From contig CM036758.1 in the NCBI GenBank assembly GCA_020796225.1, positions 30,855,647-30,919,646 of the forward strand: DNA of 64,000 bases, given 5' to 3'. Position numbers and translations under genes: made by a program. Below the pieces are notes generated by a model. It had not been told where the DNA came from and made no database searches. It saw nothing but the letters and a program-made list of their open reading frames with translations. This document shows, piece by piece, positions 13,401-27,900 of this stretch; within the stretch, counting starts at the first letter, position 1, and every line of letters begins with the position of its first letter. This stretch comes from Arion vulgaris. Lineage: Eukaryota; Mollusca; Gastropoda; Stylommatophora; Arionidae.

Positions 13401-15855
13401 TGTCATGGTTTTTTAAGAATTTCAGGTACATATCTAGTATGTGGTTTTACAGAAGAATGATGAGAATCCCATGGACTGCTAAAATGACTAATGTTGAGGT
13501 GCTGAATGAGATCAAGACACACAGAAAGCTTATCATCAATATAAGAAAGAGGCAATCATCATTTTTCGGGCATGTTATGAGGAGGGAAGTCTAGAACACA
13601 TTGTGACAACCGGTAAAATCAAGGGCAGCGGACAGAGAGAAATTTTGGATGGCCCGACTTCATGGCACGGTAGAGCGTCAACATCTGAGTTGATAGCAAA
13701 CACCAATGACAGAGATTTGTGGAGATCCATGATCGCCTACGCCAGCCGGCACCTGATGATGATGATCTAGTATTTGTTTTCGACTCACCTCTGGGGAGGC
13801 ATAGTCCACAACCAAAGTTTTCCAAGCCGTCCTATCCAAGGCCATCTTTTCCAGATCTCTCCCCATTTTCTTGCATTCTGTTTCCAACTCCCGCCTCCAG
13901 GTGTTCCTGGGTCTGCGTCCCTCTATTACCCTGGAGGCTCCATGCCAGGAGGTCTCAGCGTGTCCCTCATCCATTGCAACCCTCTGCTCCTCATCTCCTA
14001 CTCCACTTATCGCCGCCCCACCCTACAGTTCTCTATCTGTGATCCTGTCATAAGTATTTGTTTTTTACTATTAAATAATTATTCGGTTATTGGTTACTGA
14101 ACTGACATCACAGCACTTCAGCAGACCAATAGGTGCACAGTCTTCCCCAATAAATGTCGAAAGGCATGCATACTGATGGTTCCTGTGGCTCGCTGGTTAA
14201 ATACACCATGCCTCTCAGGCATCCAGTTCTACTCGTACAATGGGTAATTCCAAACTCCTTAAATCGCTGGAAAGATTCAACATTCATTTTGTTGTCCTAA
14301 TCCAACACAGATAGTCGCCAAGAGACCGAAGAACTTTCCGATGATCAATGCAAGCTTGCCCACTCTCATTGCCGCAAACATCTGCTGCATGCCCAGGACA
14401 GTACATCCATGGATGGCTTTGGAAGCTGGGAACCTCAATAGATGACATTCACTCATGCCGCAACTTCCCACTTAGATCTGAAGGATTGACTGAGAGTCAG
14501 GTACAACAATGGCCCCAGTAAACGGAGTCCTAGAGGGGTTTTAAAGCCGAAAGATTGACTTCATTTCCCCGGGTTTTACCCATATGGTTCGAACCCTCTC
14601 CGCAGAAATGGCACTCCACCTGTCGAGAGTATTGCACAAAGCATGAACTTCTGCAACAATCCTAAGGGCCTCTGGGAAAAAATGCACTGGTGAACAGAAC
14701 GGTGCGGCCCGATCAATTCACGACCTTCAACTCGCAAAGCAAGGGAGTTATAGAGAGACACTGGAAGGCAGCAGTAACGTCATATATCTCCATCCTCCTA
14801 CTGGAAGCAGTTGTCCCATGTGTTTCTGTTTGCTCTGCAACAACCATATTATGTATGCTACCCAAGAAACCTCAGCCTGACTTTGTTTACCACAATGCAC
14901 AAACACATAACATCAATTGCATTATCTGCTATCAGCTGCTTAATTGCCAGTTCATTATTTGGATAACATAATAGTAAATGATGCACTTACCTCCCTTTCT
15001 AGACCCCGCAGCTGATAGGGGCAGAGCTGGTGTTGTGGTTGCCCCGGCCTCTCTGTGTGAGTAAAACAGGTGGTATCCCACAAGCATGCCGTCGGTAGAC
15101 AAGAGGTACATGACTGGACATGGGGGCAGAGATTTGCTCTCACCTGTAAGTATATGCACAAAGGGAAACAAGTGAGATTTTGTTTTGTTTTTGTCGTCAG
15201 CTGTGGATTTAGGCGTAGTCTAATATGGCGCCTCTTGACTTATTTTTGCACGAATGCTTGCTTTCCTTATCACCAGTGTTCCTTGCTATTCACCTTCACA
15301 GGTACTTGAATTTATTCATAGTAAAGGATAATACGAGAAAAACATTTACAAAACCGAGGAGAAATGATATTCGCTAGAAAAGAATATGCTACCATGCATT
15401 AACAAACATCAATTAAAACAAGTCAAAGACTTGACATAGGGAGAATTTGTTCAGCAAACAGAAGAATAACTAATGAAATCCAACATAGATGTAATAAAGC
15501 AAATTAAATCATAGGGCAAATGACGTCAATTTTGAAATTCAAACAAGTCACCATGCACACTAAAAGAGCATTGTACAGCACAATCTTTCTCCAACATTAT
15601 GCTATCAGTGCCAAACCTGAATGCTGACAATAAACGATAGAAGAAAACTGTTTTGTTGTAAAAGACTCTGTATAGAGTGGAGTTTGGTTGCACTCTTAAT
15701 AAGTGGCTGAAACACTTCATTCTTTGATTCTCAATGTAATTCAAACAAAGTTCTGTCCAACTTTTCTTTCTTATGCTGATGATGTTTCGTAGACAACGCA
15801 TTTCACATGTAGTTATTTTTTGTAACTGCTTTTTGTGGTGAGTAGTCTACGATAA

Positions 15856-15908
<53 letters not shown>

Positions 15909-18900
15909 TTTGTTTTACATTATATAGGGCCTGCAAGTAATTTCTCCATACCACTCTGTCCGGGCAGCTCGCTCAATCTCTTCTATGGAACTGAGTCAGA
16001 TATTTCTTGCCTCTCTTAGCACAATTTATTTCAGGGTTTCCCTAAGACATCCTCTTTTTCTTGAACTCGTTGCTTCCCACTTCAACGCCTGCTTTGGTAT
16101 TCTTTGATCATTTCTTCTCAAGGTATGCCCAACATATCTCCATCTTCTCCTTCTTATAACAGTTATTACTAGTGGTCTACCCCTGAAGACAGAGAAGGTA
16201 CAGTTGTATGACGGAGGACACTGATAAGGTAAGCAGGACGTTATGCAAAAATCAGTCAGATGTGCCATACCAGGCACCCTGACTTCTTTTTCCTTTCTCC
16301 AATCATGTTTTGCCTCACAGCATCAAGATAAGAAGAGATTTCTAGAACTGGATTTTGTGTTCGCTTCATAAACAGTGTCTTTTGTCACCTCTTTTCTTTC
16401 TGAGGTCCACCTTTTGCGTGGCCTGTCTTTTGCTTGTATCCACTGTATCGGAGTAACACTGTTCTTTGAGGCGCACTGTTTGCTGGTAATCTGCTAATGT
16501 GGCCGAACCATTTAATTTGTTGTTTCTTGATGAAGTCTAGTACTGATGTTGTACCCACTTTTTCCTGATGTCTTTATTTCTCAATCCATCTCTACTTGAT
16601 ACTCCCAGCATTCTGCGTAGACACTTCATCTCTGTCGTGACTAGTTTTCTTCTATCATGTGATGACAGTATCCAGGTTTGGCACTGATAGCATAATTTTG
16701 GGAGAAAGAGTGTCGCCTGACTAGCTTAATTCATAGAGAATCAGACTAGTAACCAAACGTTTGTCTGACTTCATGCACTTTTTAATTTCCATTTAGGTGC
16801 ATCATTTGCCAAAAAGACTAGTGATTGACCAGACATTTGTCTGATTTCATCACTTTACTGAATTTGTCCCATTTTATGTTCATTATTTCGCGAGGTTACA
16901 GGCCAAATTTGGGGTGTAAAGAATAGAACACTGTCACCTCCACGCATGTCAAGAAGTGCCTAAGGAGGTTTGGCTGAAATAGAATGCACATGTCCTAAAC
17001 GTGTAGAAGTCTATGCGTTTAGGGCCTACCAAACCAATGTGCAACGTATACATGTTCTTGGCAAAGATCAAACATATCACAAAGAGTGACTAAAATTGGT
17101 CGTAAAGAACGAATGCAAAGAAGAAGATATTCATTATTTTTAAATAGTCTACTACTAACTGACAAAGATATAGACAAAATGTATACAATGGGAAAAAATG
17201 TACAAAATGATTCACTAACTTATAACAACATTCTTGTGCGGTGAATAGTCCACGGCTAGGCCCATAGGAAATGAGTCACACTGTTGGGAAGTCAGAGGCA
17301 GATCAGCTCGGCTGCAGTCTTCTAAGTTCCAGTGCTCCCAGCTAACCTGTGGACAAGAGTTACAAAACATTAGAGATACAGTATCAGATCAGATGTTTCA
17401 TCTGCTACCGTATGACAGTACCATCTACAACTGTTAAATTCACTCTCAGATCAGATGTTTCATCTGCTACCATATGACAGTAGACGGTACCATCTGCAAC
17501 TGTTAAACTCACTGTCAGATCAGATGTTTTATCTTCTACTGTATGACTGTAGACGGTACAATCTGCAACCGTTAAGCCCATATCCCTGTGGAGGGGAGCC
17601 CAGAAGAGCTAACAGTAGGGTAGTAAACTGATAGGAAATCCCCACTGCCTTGTGGGTCAGAACGGTTAGGTAGAAGGAAAGAGGAGTAAACCTTGACCAC
17701 AAATCTGGAGGGAGGAACCCTAGGGCAGTTGACTGCTTTGTGTGTATTCCATTCCATCTTCTGGCATCCCCTGCTAGATTCCAAAAGTATAGATTTTATC
17801 TTTCCTTTGAATAAAATAAGGTAGAGAAGGAATTTGTGCAAAATGGGCAAGGCACATTCCCCATACCAGCTGCCATGGCTAGGCATACATTTAGAGGACA
17901 TTTCATCCTTGCTTTCGCAGGACACAACACAGAAAGAAAGTCACAAGAATTAGGGATGAGCTGAATGGCAAGAGAGATAAGCCCAGACTCAGAAGTTGTC
18001 ACAGCAAAACACTTGCCAATTAACCGTCTGCAAAGAAGAAAATGCTTCTGTTCTGCAACAGCTTCTATATTAAAGAGTTGCTATTAAAGAGCATAATATC
18101 AAGGAAAATTAAATATTTCGGACACATCAAACGACATACTTATCCACAGAGAACAACCAAAGAGTATCATATAAGAACAGGTTTTGATTTATGTAATAAG
18201 CTTCCCAACGTGTAATCAAATACATGTGTAATGAATTGGTTATTGGTGACTGAAATGACATCATTGCACTCCGGGCAGACACATAGGTGTTCAGTATACC
18301 CTAACAGATGTTCAAGAGGCATTGATGGTTTCCGTGTCTCGCTCAGGCCTCCAGCTCTACTTGTACAATGTGTAATTCCATACTCCTTAAATCACTGCAT
18401 AGATTCAAGATTAATGTTAGTGTCCTCATCCAACAAGCGATCGCCAAGAAACTGAAGAGCATGTGTTTGTTTGTCTGTTATATAGGGATTAACGCTTTTA
18501 AAGCTGAGGCATGCCCTTTCAACCTAACGATGAACAATGTTTTGGTTATATCAGAAAGTGTAGGCAAAAAAAACATGAAAAATAAGACTTTAGAAGAATC
18601 CAAGATATTGTCACTGTAGAACATCCCACGTATCGATCAGTGCTGTTATCAATCCTCGCCAATTAATGCAAGCCTGTCTGTTATCTCATTGCTGTGAACA
18701 CCACATGTAATAAAACAAACAAGATGTGTAAAAAAAACATCAAAGCTTCACCTTGTCATCCAGGTTCCGGCCGACAATGGTGGTCTCTGTTGCATTACTT
18801 GAAGCCATCAGAACAACATCCCTGGAAACAGAAGCATAAACATTGAGTTATATGTCATTGGAACATGATGCCGTCGAAAATGTTTAATCAGTGAGCCACG

Positions 18901-21900
18901 GGAACATGCATACTCTTCTATATCTGTTGGGGGAAACTGAGCACCTATGGATCTGCCCGGAGTGCAATAACGTCAGTTTAGTAACCAATAACCAAGCCGC
19001 CGAAAGACTATAAATGATTGTTTATTCAACCCTTCGTGTCTCTTTACATGTCCAAAATACTTTAAGTTCTAATTCTTATTTGTAGCATCAACCAATTTGC
19101 TTTGATTTTGAGTTCCTACATACTATGTCCTGATTGATTGGACCATCATCATTGCACTTCAGTGAGTAACCATGTGTGCTCCAATCTCTTACACAGGAAG
19201 ATCTCAGCGTTAGTGTGCAAACTCTGTAGCACTGACAAGGTTTCAGATGAGTATGCATGTAAACCAGAAGATCTGTGCCATATATATATGAAGAATAAAT
19301 ATATAAGAATGTGAAAGAGCTTTGTTGCTTTGTTGATTTTGAGAAGGCATTTGACAGCATAGATAGGAAATCAATGTGGGGATCCTAAGAAACTATGGGG
19401 TGCCGGAGAAGACTGTCGACATCATCAGGCAGCTGTATGAGGGGTTTGCCTGCCAGGTTATTCATGATGGAAGACTGTCAGAGGAGTTCCAGGTCACTAC
19501 TGGTGTTAGACAGGGATGCCTGCTGTCCCCCTCCTCTTCTTGGTGCTACTTGATTGGGTCACACGCACAGCCTACGACAGGTCTGGAAAAGGCATACAGT
19601 GGACACTTATGTCAAAGCTAGAAGACCTGGATTTTGCGGACGATCTCGCTTTGCTTTCGCATAGACTACAAGACATGCAGGAAAAAGTGGATGCTCTGGC
19701 ACAAACGGCCCAACGAGTCGGCCTTAAAATCAGTCAAGAGAAGACTAAAGTAATGCGTAGCAACAACATACAGCAAGATCCAATACGGATTGAGGGAAGG
19801 GACATAGAAGATGTGGATGAATTTGTCTACCTTGAAAGTAAGATCAGCAGATCAGGAGGTACAGATGAGGACATTAATGCTAGGATTAGGAAGGCCCGAC
19901 AGGCCTTTGCGATCCTGCACATGGTGTGGAAGTCCGCTGCCATCTCCACGAAAACAAAGCTCAGGATTTTCAGCTCAAATGTGAAGTCGGTGTTGCTGTA
20001 TGGCTCGAAACTTGGCAGTCACTAGGGCAAATACAAATAAGATCCAGACCTTTGTCAACGGATGTTTGCGGCGGATTCTCAGATTGAGATGGTATGATAG
20101 AGTTACAAACACGGATCTGTGGATAAGAACAGGGCAGGAACCTATGATGACACAGGTCAGAGGAGAAGATGGCGATGGATAGGCCATACCTTGCGGAGAC
20201 ACAGTCGAGTGTCACTAGACAGGTGCTCGAGTGGAACCCGCAGGGAAAACGAAAAGAGGACGCCCTAAGCAGACTTGGAGACGAGGTCTTACTGAGGAGC
20301 TGAAGAGTGCTCAATTGACCTGGGAGAACATAAAAGAACAGCCAGAGACCGAGAAGAGTGGCGAACAACTGTTGAGGCCCTATGCTCCACGAGGAGCGGA
20401 GAGGATTAATGATGATGATGATGATGAATGTGAAAGAGGTATACAGATCAGAATATGTCAGAGTTCCCTGTGAGGCAGAGGAAGACAAGAAAATATTTGA
20501 CAGTCTGACTTCATGGCACAGAAGAGCATCAATATCTGAGATGATAGCAAACACCAGAGACTGAGAATTGTGGAGATCCATGACCGCCTATGTCAGCCGG
20601 CACAGCACCTGATGATGATGACACTTAGGAATGGAAATGATCAATTAATCAAATGCCATGCCTACCGGCGTAGGCGATCATGTCTCTCCACAACTCTCCC
20701 TCTCCCTGGTGTAGTTAATCAGTTCTGGCTGCGATCTTTGTCGAACCACAATGTCAGATCATCCAACATCTTCTCCCTCTGCCTTCCCCAACATCATTAC
20801 CTTCCTTGAAGATGCTGTATTCTGTGACCTTGTCTGTTTAACATATATGCAGAAAACATCATGAGGAATGCTAAAAAAAATAGCGGAAAAGAAGAATACT
20901 ATCCTTTTTTGTAATCGGAGGAAGAGAAATACCTGAACTAAGATATGCTGACGATACAGTGTCTTCTTCTTCTTTGCGTTCGTTCTTACAACCAATTTTA
21001 ATCACTCTTTGTGATATGTTTGATCTTTGCCAAGAACGTGTATACGTTGCACATTGGTTTGGTAGGCCCCTAAATGCATAGACTTCATCACGTTTAGGAC
21101 ACATGCATCCGATTTCAGCCTAACCTCCTTAGTCACCTCTTACGACATGCGTGGCATGTAACAGTGGTGCTATTCTTTACACCCCAAATTTGGGCCCGTA
21201 ACCACTGGGCGACGATACAGTGTTACTGTTAACATCTCAAATATGGATAGAGAAATGAATAATGAAAGTGCAAGATAAAAGTAAAAAACATAATCTATAT
21301 CTCAATGTGGAGAAAAAAATAATGACAACTGATAAAACAAACATGACAAAAGATATATTTTTAACAACGAAGAGAAAATAGAAAATGTGAACAGTTTTGA
21401 ATATCTTGGTTCACTGCAAACAAGAGATGGAATTGGGATGAAGGAAATTAAAATTAGAACAAACATGGCCTTACAAAAAAATTAAACTTCAAACAGTAAG
21501 GTACTGATAGTAAAACAAATAGTACCATCTGACAGTGCACCTCAGAGCAATGCTGCTCCGATACAATGGGTACAAAGCAAAAGGCGGCCACGCAAAAGAT
21601 GGACCTCAGAGATAACAGAGGCGCGAAAGAGACTATCTACAAGCGCATTCTAGAACCCGTTTAGAAATCTCTTCCTGACCTGACACAGTGAGGCAAACAG
21701 GATTCGAGAAAGAAAGAATACAGAAAGTAAAACAAAGATCAGAATACTAAGAGCATACATATTTCCAGAGGCAATGTATGGAAGTGAAGCATGATATTTA
21801 ACACAGCAGTGGAGAAACATATGTGATTTTGAATATAAGTGTTACAGAAGAGTCCTCCGTATATCATGGACAGAGAAAAAAACAAATAGATCTATCCAGA

Positions 21901-24900
21901 AAGAACTCAAAATCAAAGAAAACTGGCTAATGCTACAATTAAGAAAATTGAAGTATTTTGTACATATAAAGAGACATGAAGGGTTGGAAAAGACCATCAT
22001 TGAAGAAGGCATCCCGACAAAGAGATGACCACTGAGAAGATGACCACTGAGAAGATGAATTCAGGACGTAACTGGTGATTTTAGTATGATAAATTATATA
22101 GCCTATTAGAAGAGAAATTCGAAGGACTGTTAGGTGGCAAAGTTCTGCTGAGGACAAGCAATTTAATGATGGAGTGTTTCATATTTAGCTTTCTCAATAA
22201 CAATATCACTTTAGGACAAAAAGTTGGGCAGAATATTTACCATTTTTGAACCAAATGAAAGAAGTATTGTGGCTTTCTTTCCTCCCCATTACCAAAACAG
22301 ACATCTTCATAGCTGATATGAGAAATCTTGTTGTCTTTCTGAAATGAACAACAAATTTGATTGATTGATTGAGCTATCATCATCACTATAGTTTAGTGAA
22401 TAACCATGTGTGTTACAATCTCTTTCTTAAACAGGATCTCAGCATCGAGAGTTTCCAATCTCATTTTGAAGATGGTAAAAAAATTTTTATCAGAATTTTA
22501 TTTTATCTTTTTAATTAATTTTGCCCTGGTAGCGGCTTTGCAGAATACTCTTAACGATTTTAAACTGACACGGGTTCTTTAAAGTTCTCAACTTGAACAT
22601 AAGACAAGATTCATTGATATCATCAGTGTCGGTGTTTGGCTCTATGGTAACTTTATCCATACATGTTATGAAAAGCAGTGATGAGTGAACTCATACTTGT
22701 CCGATACCTGATGTAATTGGGACTCAAACTGTCCTTTCTTCTGTTCATTGTTCATTTGAGGATCATCTTAAGAAATGACCCAGTGTGATAACAAAAGAAG
22801 ACTGCAGCCTTTTGGTTATGGTCAGATCTGACAAAGCTGGACAATGAAAGGTGGGCAGTTCTGAAGTATATGTTTGACTATGTACAAGACATTACAAATA
22901 AGACAAACAGCTCTCTGCCAGTGTCAACAAAAGGAACAGATATCGGAGCATGCCCTGCAAGACTGTTCTCTCCTGTGGAACCTTTAGGGAAACCATACAG
23001 ATCTCAAGTTGATTGCCCAGTTTGTGGTCCTTAGTGGATTAAGGTATCATCAGTGTGTTGCGGGGCCTTTAAGGGTAGCAAAGAATAGTAATACTGCGAC
23101 CTACAAAGCATGTCGTAAGAATCGTCTAAGGTAGGCGCCTAGGGTAGCTACCCTAGTAAATAAAAAGTATCGCAGAAATCTGATGTGCTGGCCTATTTTT
23201 AGGCGCATAACTGGCACAGCGCACAATCGCTCTTAGGCTCAGATCACATACAAATCACACAGAGTGGTTAAAAAGTGATCGATATGGAGCATTCGAAGAA
23301 GAAGAAGGATTAAGACAAGACCAGAAATCACAGAAGAAGTTACTATAGCTATCTTTTTTACCAATATTGTATCGCTATTGTGCCCCAGTTTTTTAATCTC
23401 CAAAATCAGGTCACCCTGCCAAGAGTCCATGCACTTTCATATCATTGATCGAGAAGAAGACAACGAAAGAGAAAATGGCTAACATCATAAAGTTATTTAT
23501 CTTACATTCCCTACGCTCATTACGACAACTGGTTGGTCTGAGGGTTGAGCTTGTACCGGGACGTAGGCTGCCAGAAAAATGTAGGTAGACTGCCAAATAA
23601 GATCCACAACTGGAGAGAAAATAAGAAATCGTTAAGTAAAACAGTTCTGATATAATGTTCTGGAATATTCTAGACAGTGAAGAAATCGATCTAGGTATTC
23701 TCTTCTACTTCTTCTTCATCCAACAGTAGGTCGCCAAGATATTGAAAAACATCCCCTTATCCATCCTAAACTCTTCAACAGTTGATGCAAGGATGTCTGC
23801 TCATGTTTTGCTGGTAACACTCACAGTAGATCCACTTGAGTCTCTGGAGGTTGGAAACCTAAATAGGTGACATCCACTCATACCGCTACCTTCCATTCTG
23901 GATCTTCTAAAACTTTGACTAAGAGTTAGAAACAACTACAGCCACAGTAAGCAGAGTTATTACATTCGGTGCCACGCCCTAGTGGTTACCGGGGCCCAAA
24001 TTCGGGGTGTAAAGAATAGAACCCCTGTTACCTGCCATGCATGTTGTAAGAGGCCGCTGAGGAGGTTTGACTGAAATCAGATGCACATGTCCTAAACTTG
24101 TAGAAGTCTATGTATTTAGGGGCCTACCAAACCAATGTGCAGCGAATACACGTTCTTGGCAAAGATCAAACATATCACAAAGAGCGATTAAAATTGGTCG
24201 TAAAGAACGAACGCAAAGAGAAAGAAGATTCAGTGCCAGGGTGAACGGAAGATAACATCCAATTATCACTTTTGGCCTAAAACTCAGATGTGCCTGTCCT
24301 ACATGCAATAAGGGTGCGGTGCAAAGTAAACATGTTCTCTGTACAAGTCACACACACAAAGTACACACACATTCTCTGCACAAGTCACACACACAAAGTA
24401 CACACATTCTCTGCACAAGTCACACACACAAAGTACACACATTCTCTGCACAAGTCACACACACAAAGTACACACGTTCTTTGCACAAGTCACACACACA
24501 AAGTACACACGTTCTCTGCACAAGTCACATAAATAAAGAAATAGTCTAAAAGTAAAGGATTGATGTCATTGAATCTGGTTTCCCTATATATTTTCCCCCA
24601 GAAATGGCATGCTATCTGCAGAGAGTGTTGCACAAAGCACGAACTTCGTAGATAGATCTAACAACAACTGTAGGAATCCAATTTTAATTAAATTGCACAT
24701 CGAGCTACCGCACACTTCAGAACAACAAGCAAACATTTCAACCACTGCGTCACAGAGATCACAAAGAGTGATTAACTTGGTTATTGGTTGGTTACTTCTG
24801 CGATTAACTTCTGCTATGCAACTACTCCGTTATGTGTCATAAACAGGAAGTGCGCTGAAGTCTTCACCGGTCAACCATAGTTTGTTTCGAAGGGTTGTTT

Positions 24901-27900
24901 CTGTTGGCCAGATTTCCATTCTTACACTGCTCAGGTTGGGACAGTCTTGTAGGATGTGCTCTGTGACTGCTTTGGTGCTCCACAGGTGCAGGCAGTCGAG
25001 TCCCTGAGAAACATTTTATGGAGGTGTACTCTGAGACCGCAGTGTCCTGTTCAAAGTCTGAAGACTGTGGTTTGTGCTTTTCTGTTTAGTGTATTGGTTA
25101 CACTGACGTCATTGCACTCCGGTAAGACCCATAGGTGCTCAGTCTCCCCCAACAGATATAGAATATGCATACTGATGGTTCCTGTGGCTTGCTGGTTAAA
25201 CACACTCCTCACTTTGCCCCGCAAGCATCCAGTTCTAACTGTACAACGGGTAACTCCAAACTGCTTAAATCGGTGGATCGATTCAACATCTATGTTAGTG
25301 TCTTCATCCAACAGTCGTGAAGAGACCGAAGAACATCCCCCTTATCCATCCTGAACTCCCCAGCAATCGATTCTGTTGATGCAAGCCTGTCCACTCTCTC
25401 ATTGCCACAAACACCCGCATGCCCAGGACAGTAGATCCACGTAAGCCTCTAGAGGTTTCTATACATGACATCCACTCACTTCTGTAAAGGGTGATAACTT
25501 AGTTGAAAAGAATGAACGCAAACAAACTGCAGACACAATGAGTAAAACCACATGTTTGTACTGCAAAAAACAAAAGGTCATGATGATGATGATGATGAAT
25601 CTGCAACATAAATCATAGAAAAACAACAGATATATTAATATACCTCTATGAGGCCCGCTCAGAACGCTAGGACAGGGCCAGACTTTCTTCTCGGCCAGGA
25701 CATGGTCATACTGTGCCAGGGTTCCATCCTTTCTTCCTACCAACAGTTGCTTCCCTTTAGGACTCCAACAAACTGAAATTAAAATGCAACATTTGACCAA
25801 AGGTGATAGGGCGTTACACAACACCTTCTTGACCTACAAATGTAGCATCTGACCAGATATGACAGGTCCTTACTCAACACAATCGTGACTTACAAATGTA
25901 ATACTTGCCTGAGATGACACTATCTAAACCACCAAGTAGCACAAGCACAACTCTTGCGGAATGTCACTTTCATTACAGCCCACCGGAAAAACTCGCCATC
26001 TCTAGCATATTCTCGCGCCTCCAGCAGCATCATGTTCAAGGTTTCTTTGATGTCCTGCTGCCTTTTTATTTCCTAGGGTAGCTTCCCTAGGCCCCTACCT
26101 CAGTCGCCTCTTATGGCATGTCTTGTAGGTCGCAGTGTTACTATTCTTTGCTTCCCTTTGTGGGCCCCGGCAACACAAGGGTGATGATATAACTGATGGT
26201 TTGAGCATGACAGCTGCAGGACATCTGGCCTTGAGAAGAAAATTCCAAAGTACTTTTGGGGTGGCATAGTTCTGCTACGGACAAGCTATTTTATGACAAT
26301 GAAAGCTAAAATAACATATTTCGGCCATGTAAAAACTATGAATGAGGACATAAAAACAAAACAAAAAACTCTTACAGCATGTGGATCCAGCTGCAGGGAC
26401 AAGGACAGCAATAACCTTTGGCATATCAGACACATCTATCAGCTCAACGTTCCCATCTGAAGTACAGACAGCCAACATAGCAGACACTGCAGGATTCCAG
26501 GACAAGTCATAGATGACAGCAGATGATGATGCATTGACTTGACTTTTAGCAAATGGAGCTGGACTTGTTGCCTGATCATGGATAAGATCAAAACTGATAC
26601 AAATACACATTGATAGCTCTTACAAAATGAGTATTGTTCAACAACAAAATTACAAACAGGTTAAATATGAGAATGACCAAATGCTATATTTATCCTATAA
26701 TAATGTATGGCTCGGAAACATGGACAATGAACAATCAGAAGACAGAATTGATGCATCTGAGATGTGGATATATAGAATAGGCTGGGTTTCATGGACAGAG
26801 AAACAGACAAATAAACAAGTTTTAGGAAAACTAGGCATGAAGAAACAATTATTAAGAGAAATAACATTAAGACAAGTAAAGTATTTTGGGCACATACAAA
26901 AATCATGACACTTGATAAAATCCTTACTAGAGGAAAGTTGAGGGCGGAGAGCAAGAGGAAGACTGAGAGATAAGTGGGAGGGAAATTTAAAGAAATGGAC
27001 AGGTTACAGTCTGGAAGTGTGCAACACCAAGGTGAAAGACAGAGGATGCTGGAGATTCATTGTAACCAACCTTCGATGTGGAGATGGCACCTGATGATGA
27101 TTGTTCAACACAATCTTTCTCCCAACATTATGCTATCACTGTCAAACCTGACTGATGACATCAAATCAAATGATCTTCTTTGTGTTTGTTCTTCACCAAT
27201 TTTAATCACTTTGTGATATGTTTGATCTTTGCCAAAACGTGTATCCTGCACATTGATTTGGTAGGCCCTAACGCATATGCTTCTACACGTTTAGGATACA
27301 TTCATCAATTTCAGCCAAACCTCCTTAGTAGCGCCTCTTAGACATGCATGGCAGGTAACAGTGGTTCTATTCTTTACACCCCAAATTTGGGCCCAGTAAC
27401 CACTCGGGCAAAATCAAATGATAGAAAACTGAATTCGCAGAGATGAAGTGATTACGCAGAATGCTGAAGTATCAGAAGAGACCGGTTTAGAACTGAAGAC
27501 ATCAGGAAAGAGGGTACAACATCAGTGTTGAAATTCATCAGAAAAACACAAATTAAATGGTTCAGACATATAAAGCAGATTACCAACGGATAGTGTGCCT
27601 TAAAGAGCAATGTTTCTTCAATACAGTGGATACATAGCAAAAGATCGTCCATGCAAAAGGTGAACCTCAGAGATAGAGGAGGCAATCAAAAACACTATTT
27701 ATGAAGCGTGCATAAATGTCAGTGCTAGAAATCTCTTCTTATACTGACGGTGTGCGGCAAAACAGGATTAGAGAAAGAAGAAGAAGCGGCTAATTCTTTC
27801 AATCGACATCATCGCACACTGGACAAAAATGACATGCGGGCCCATCCTCCAATGCAGCAAAACATCTCAAATGTTTTCTTACCCACTGTACCCAAGTAAT

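Noticed and set aside
24335..24540. Protein-coding repeat (histidine/threonine rich)
   Set aside because: Simple 35-bp tandem DNA with both frames open; no start context or similarity.
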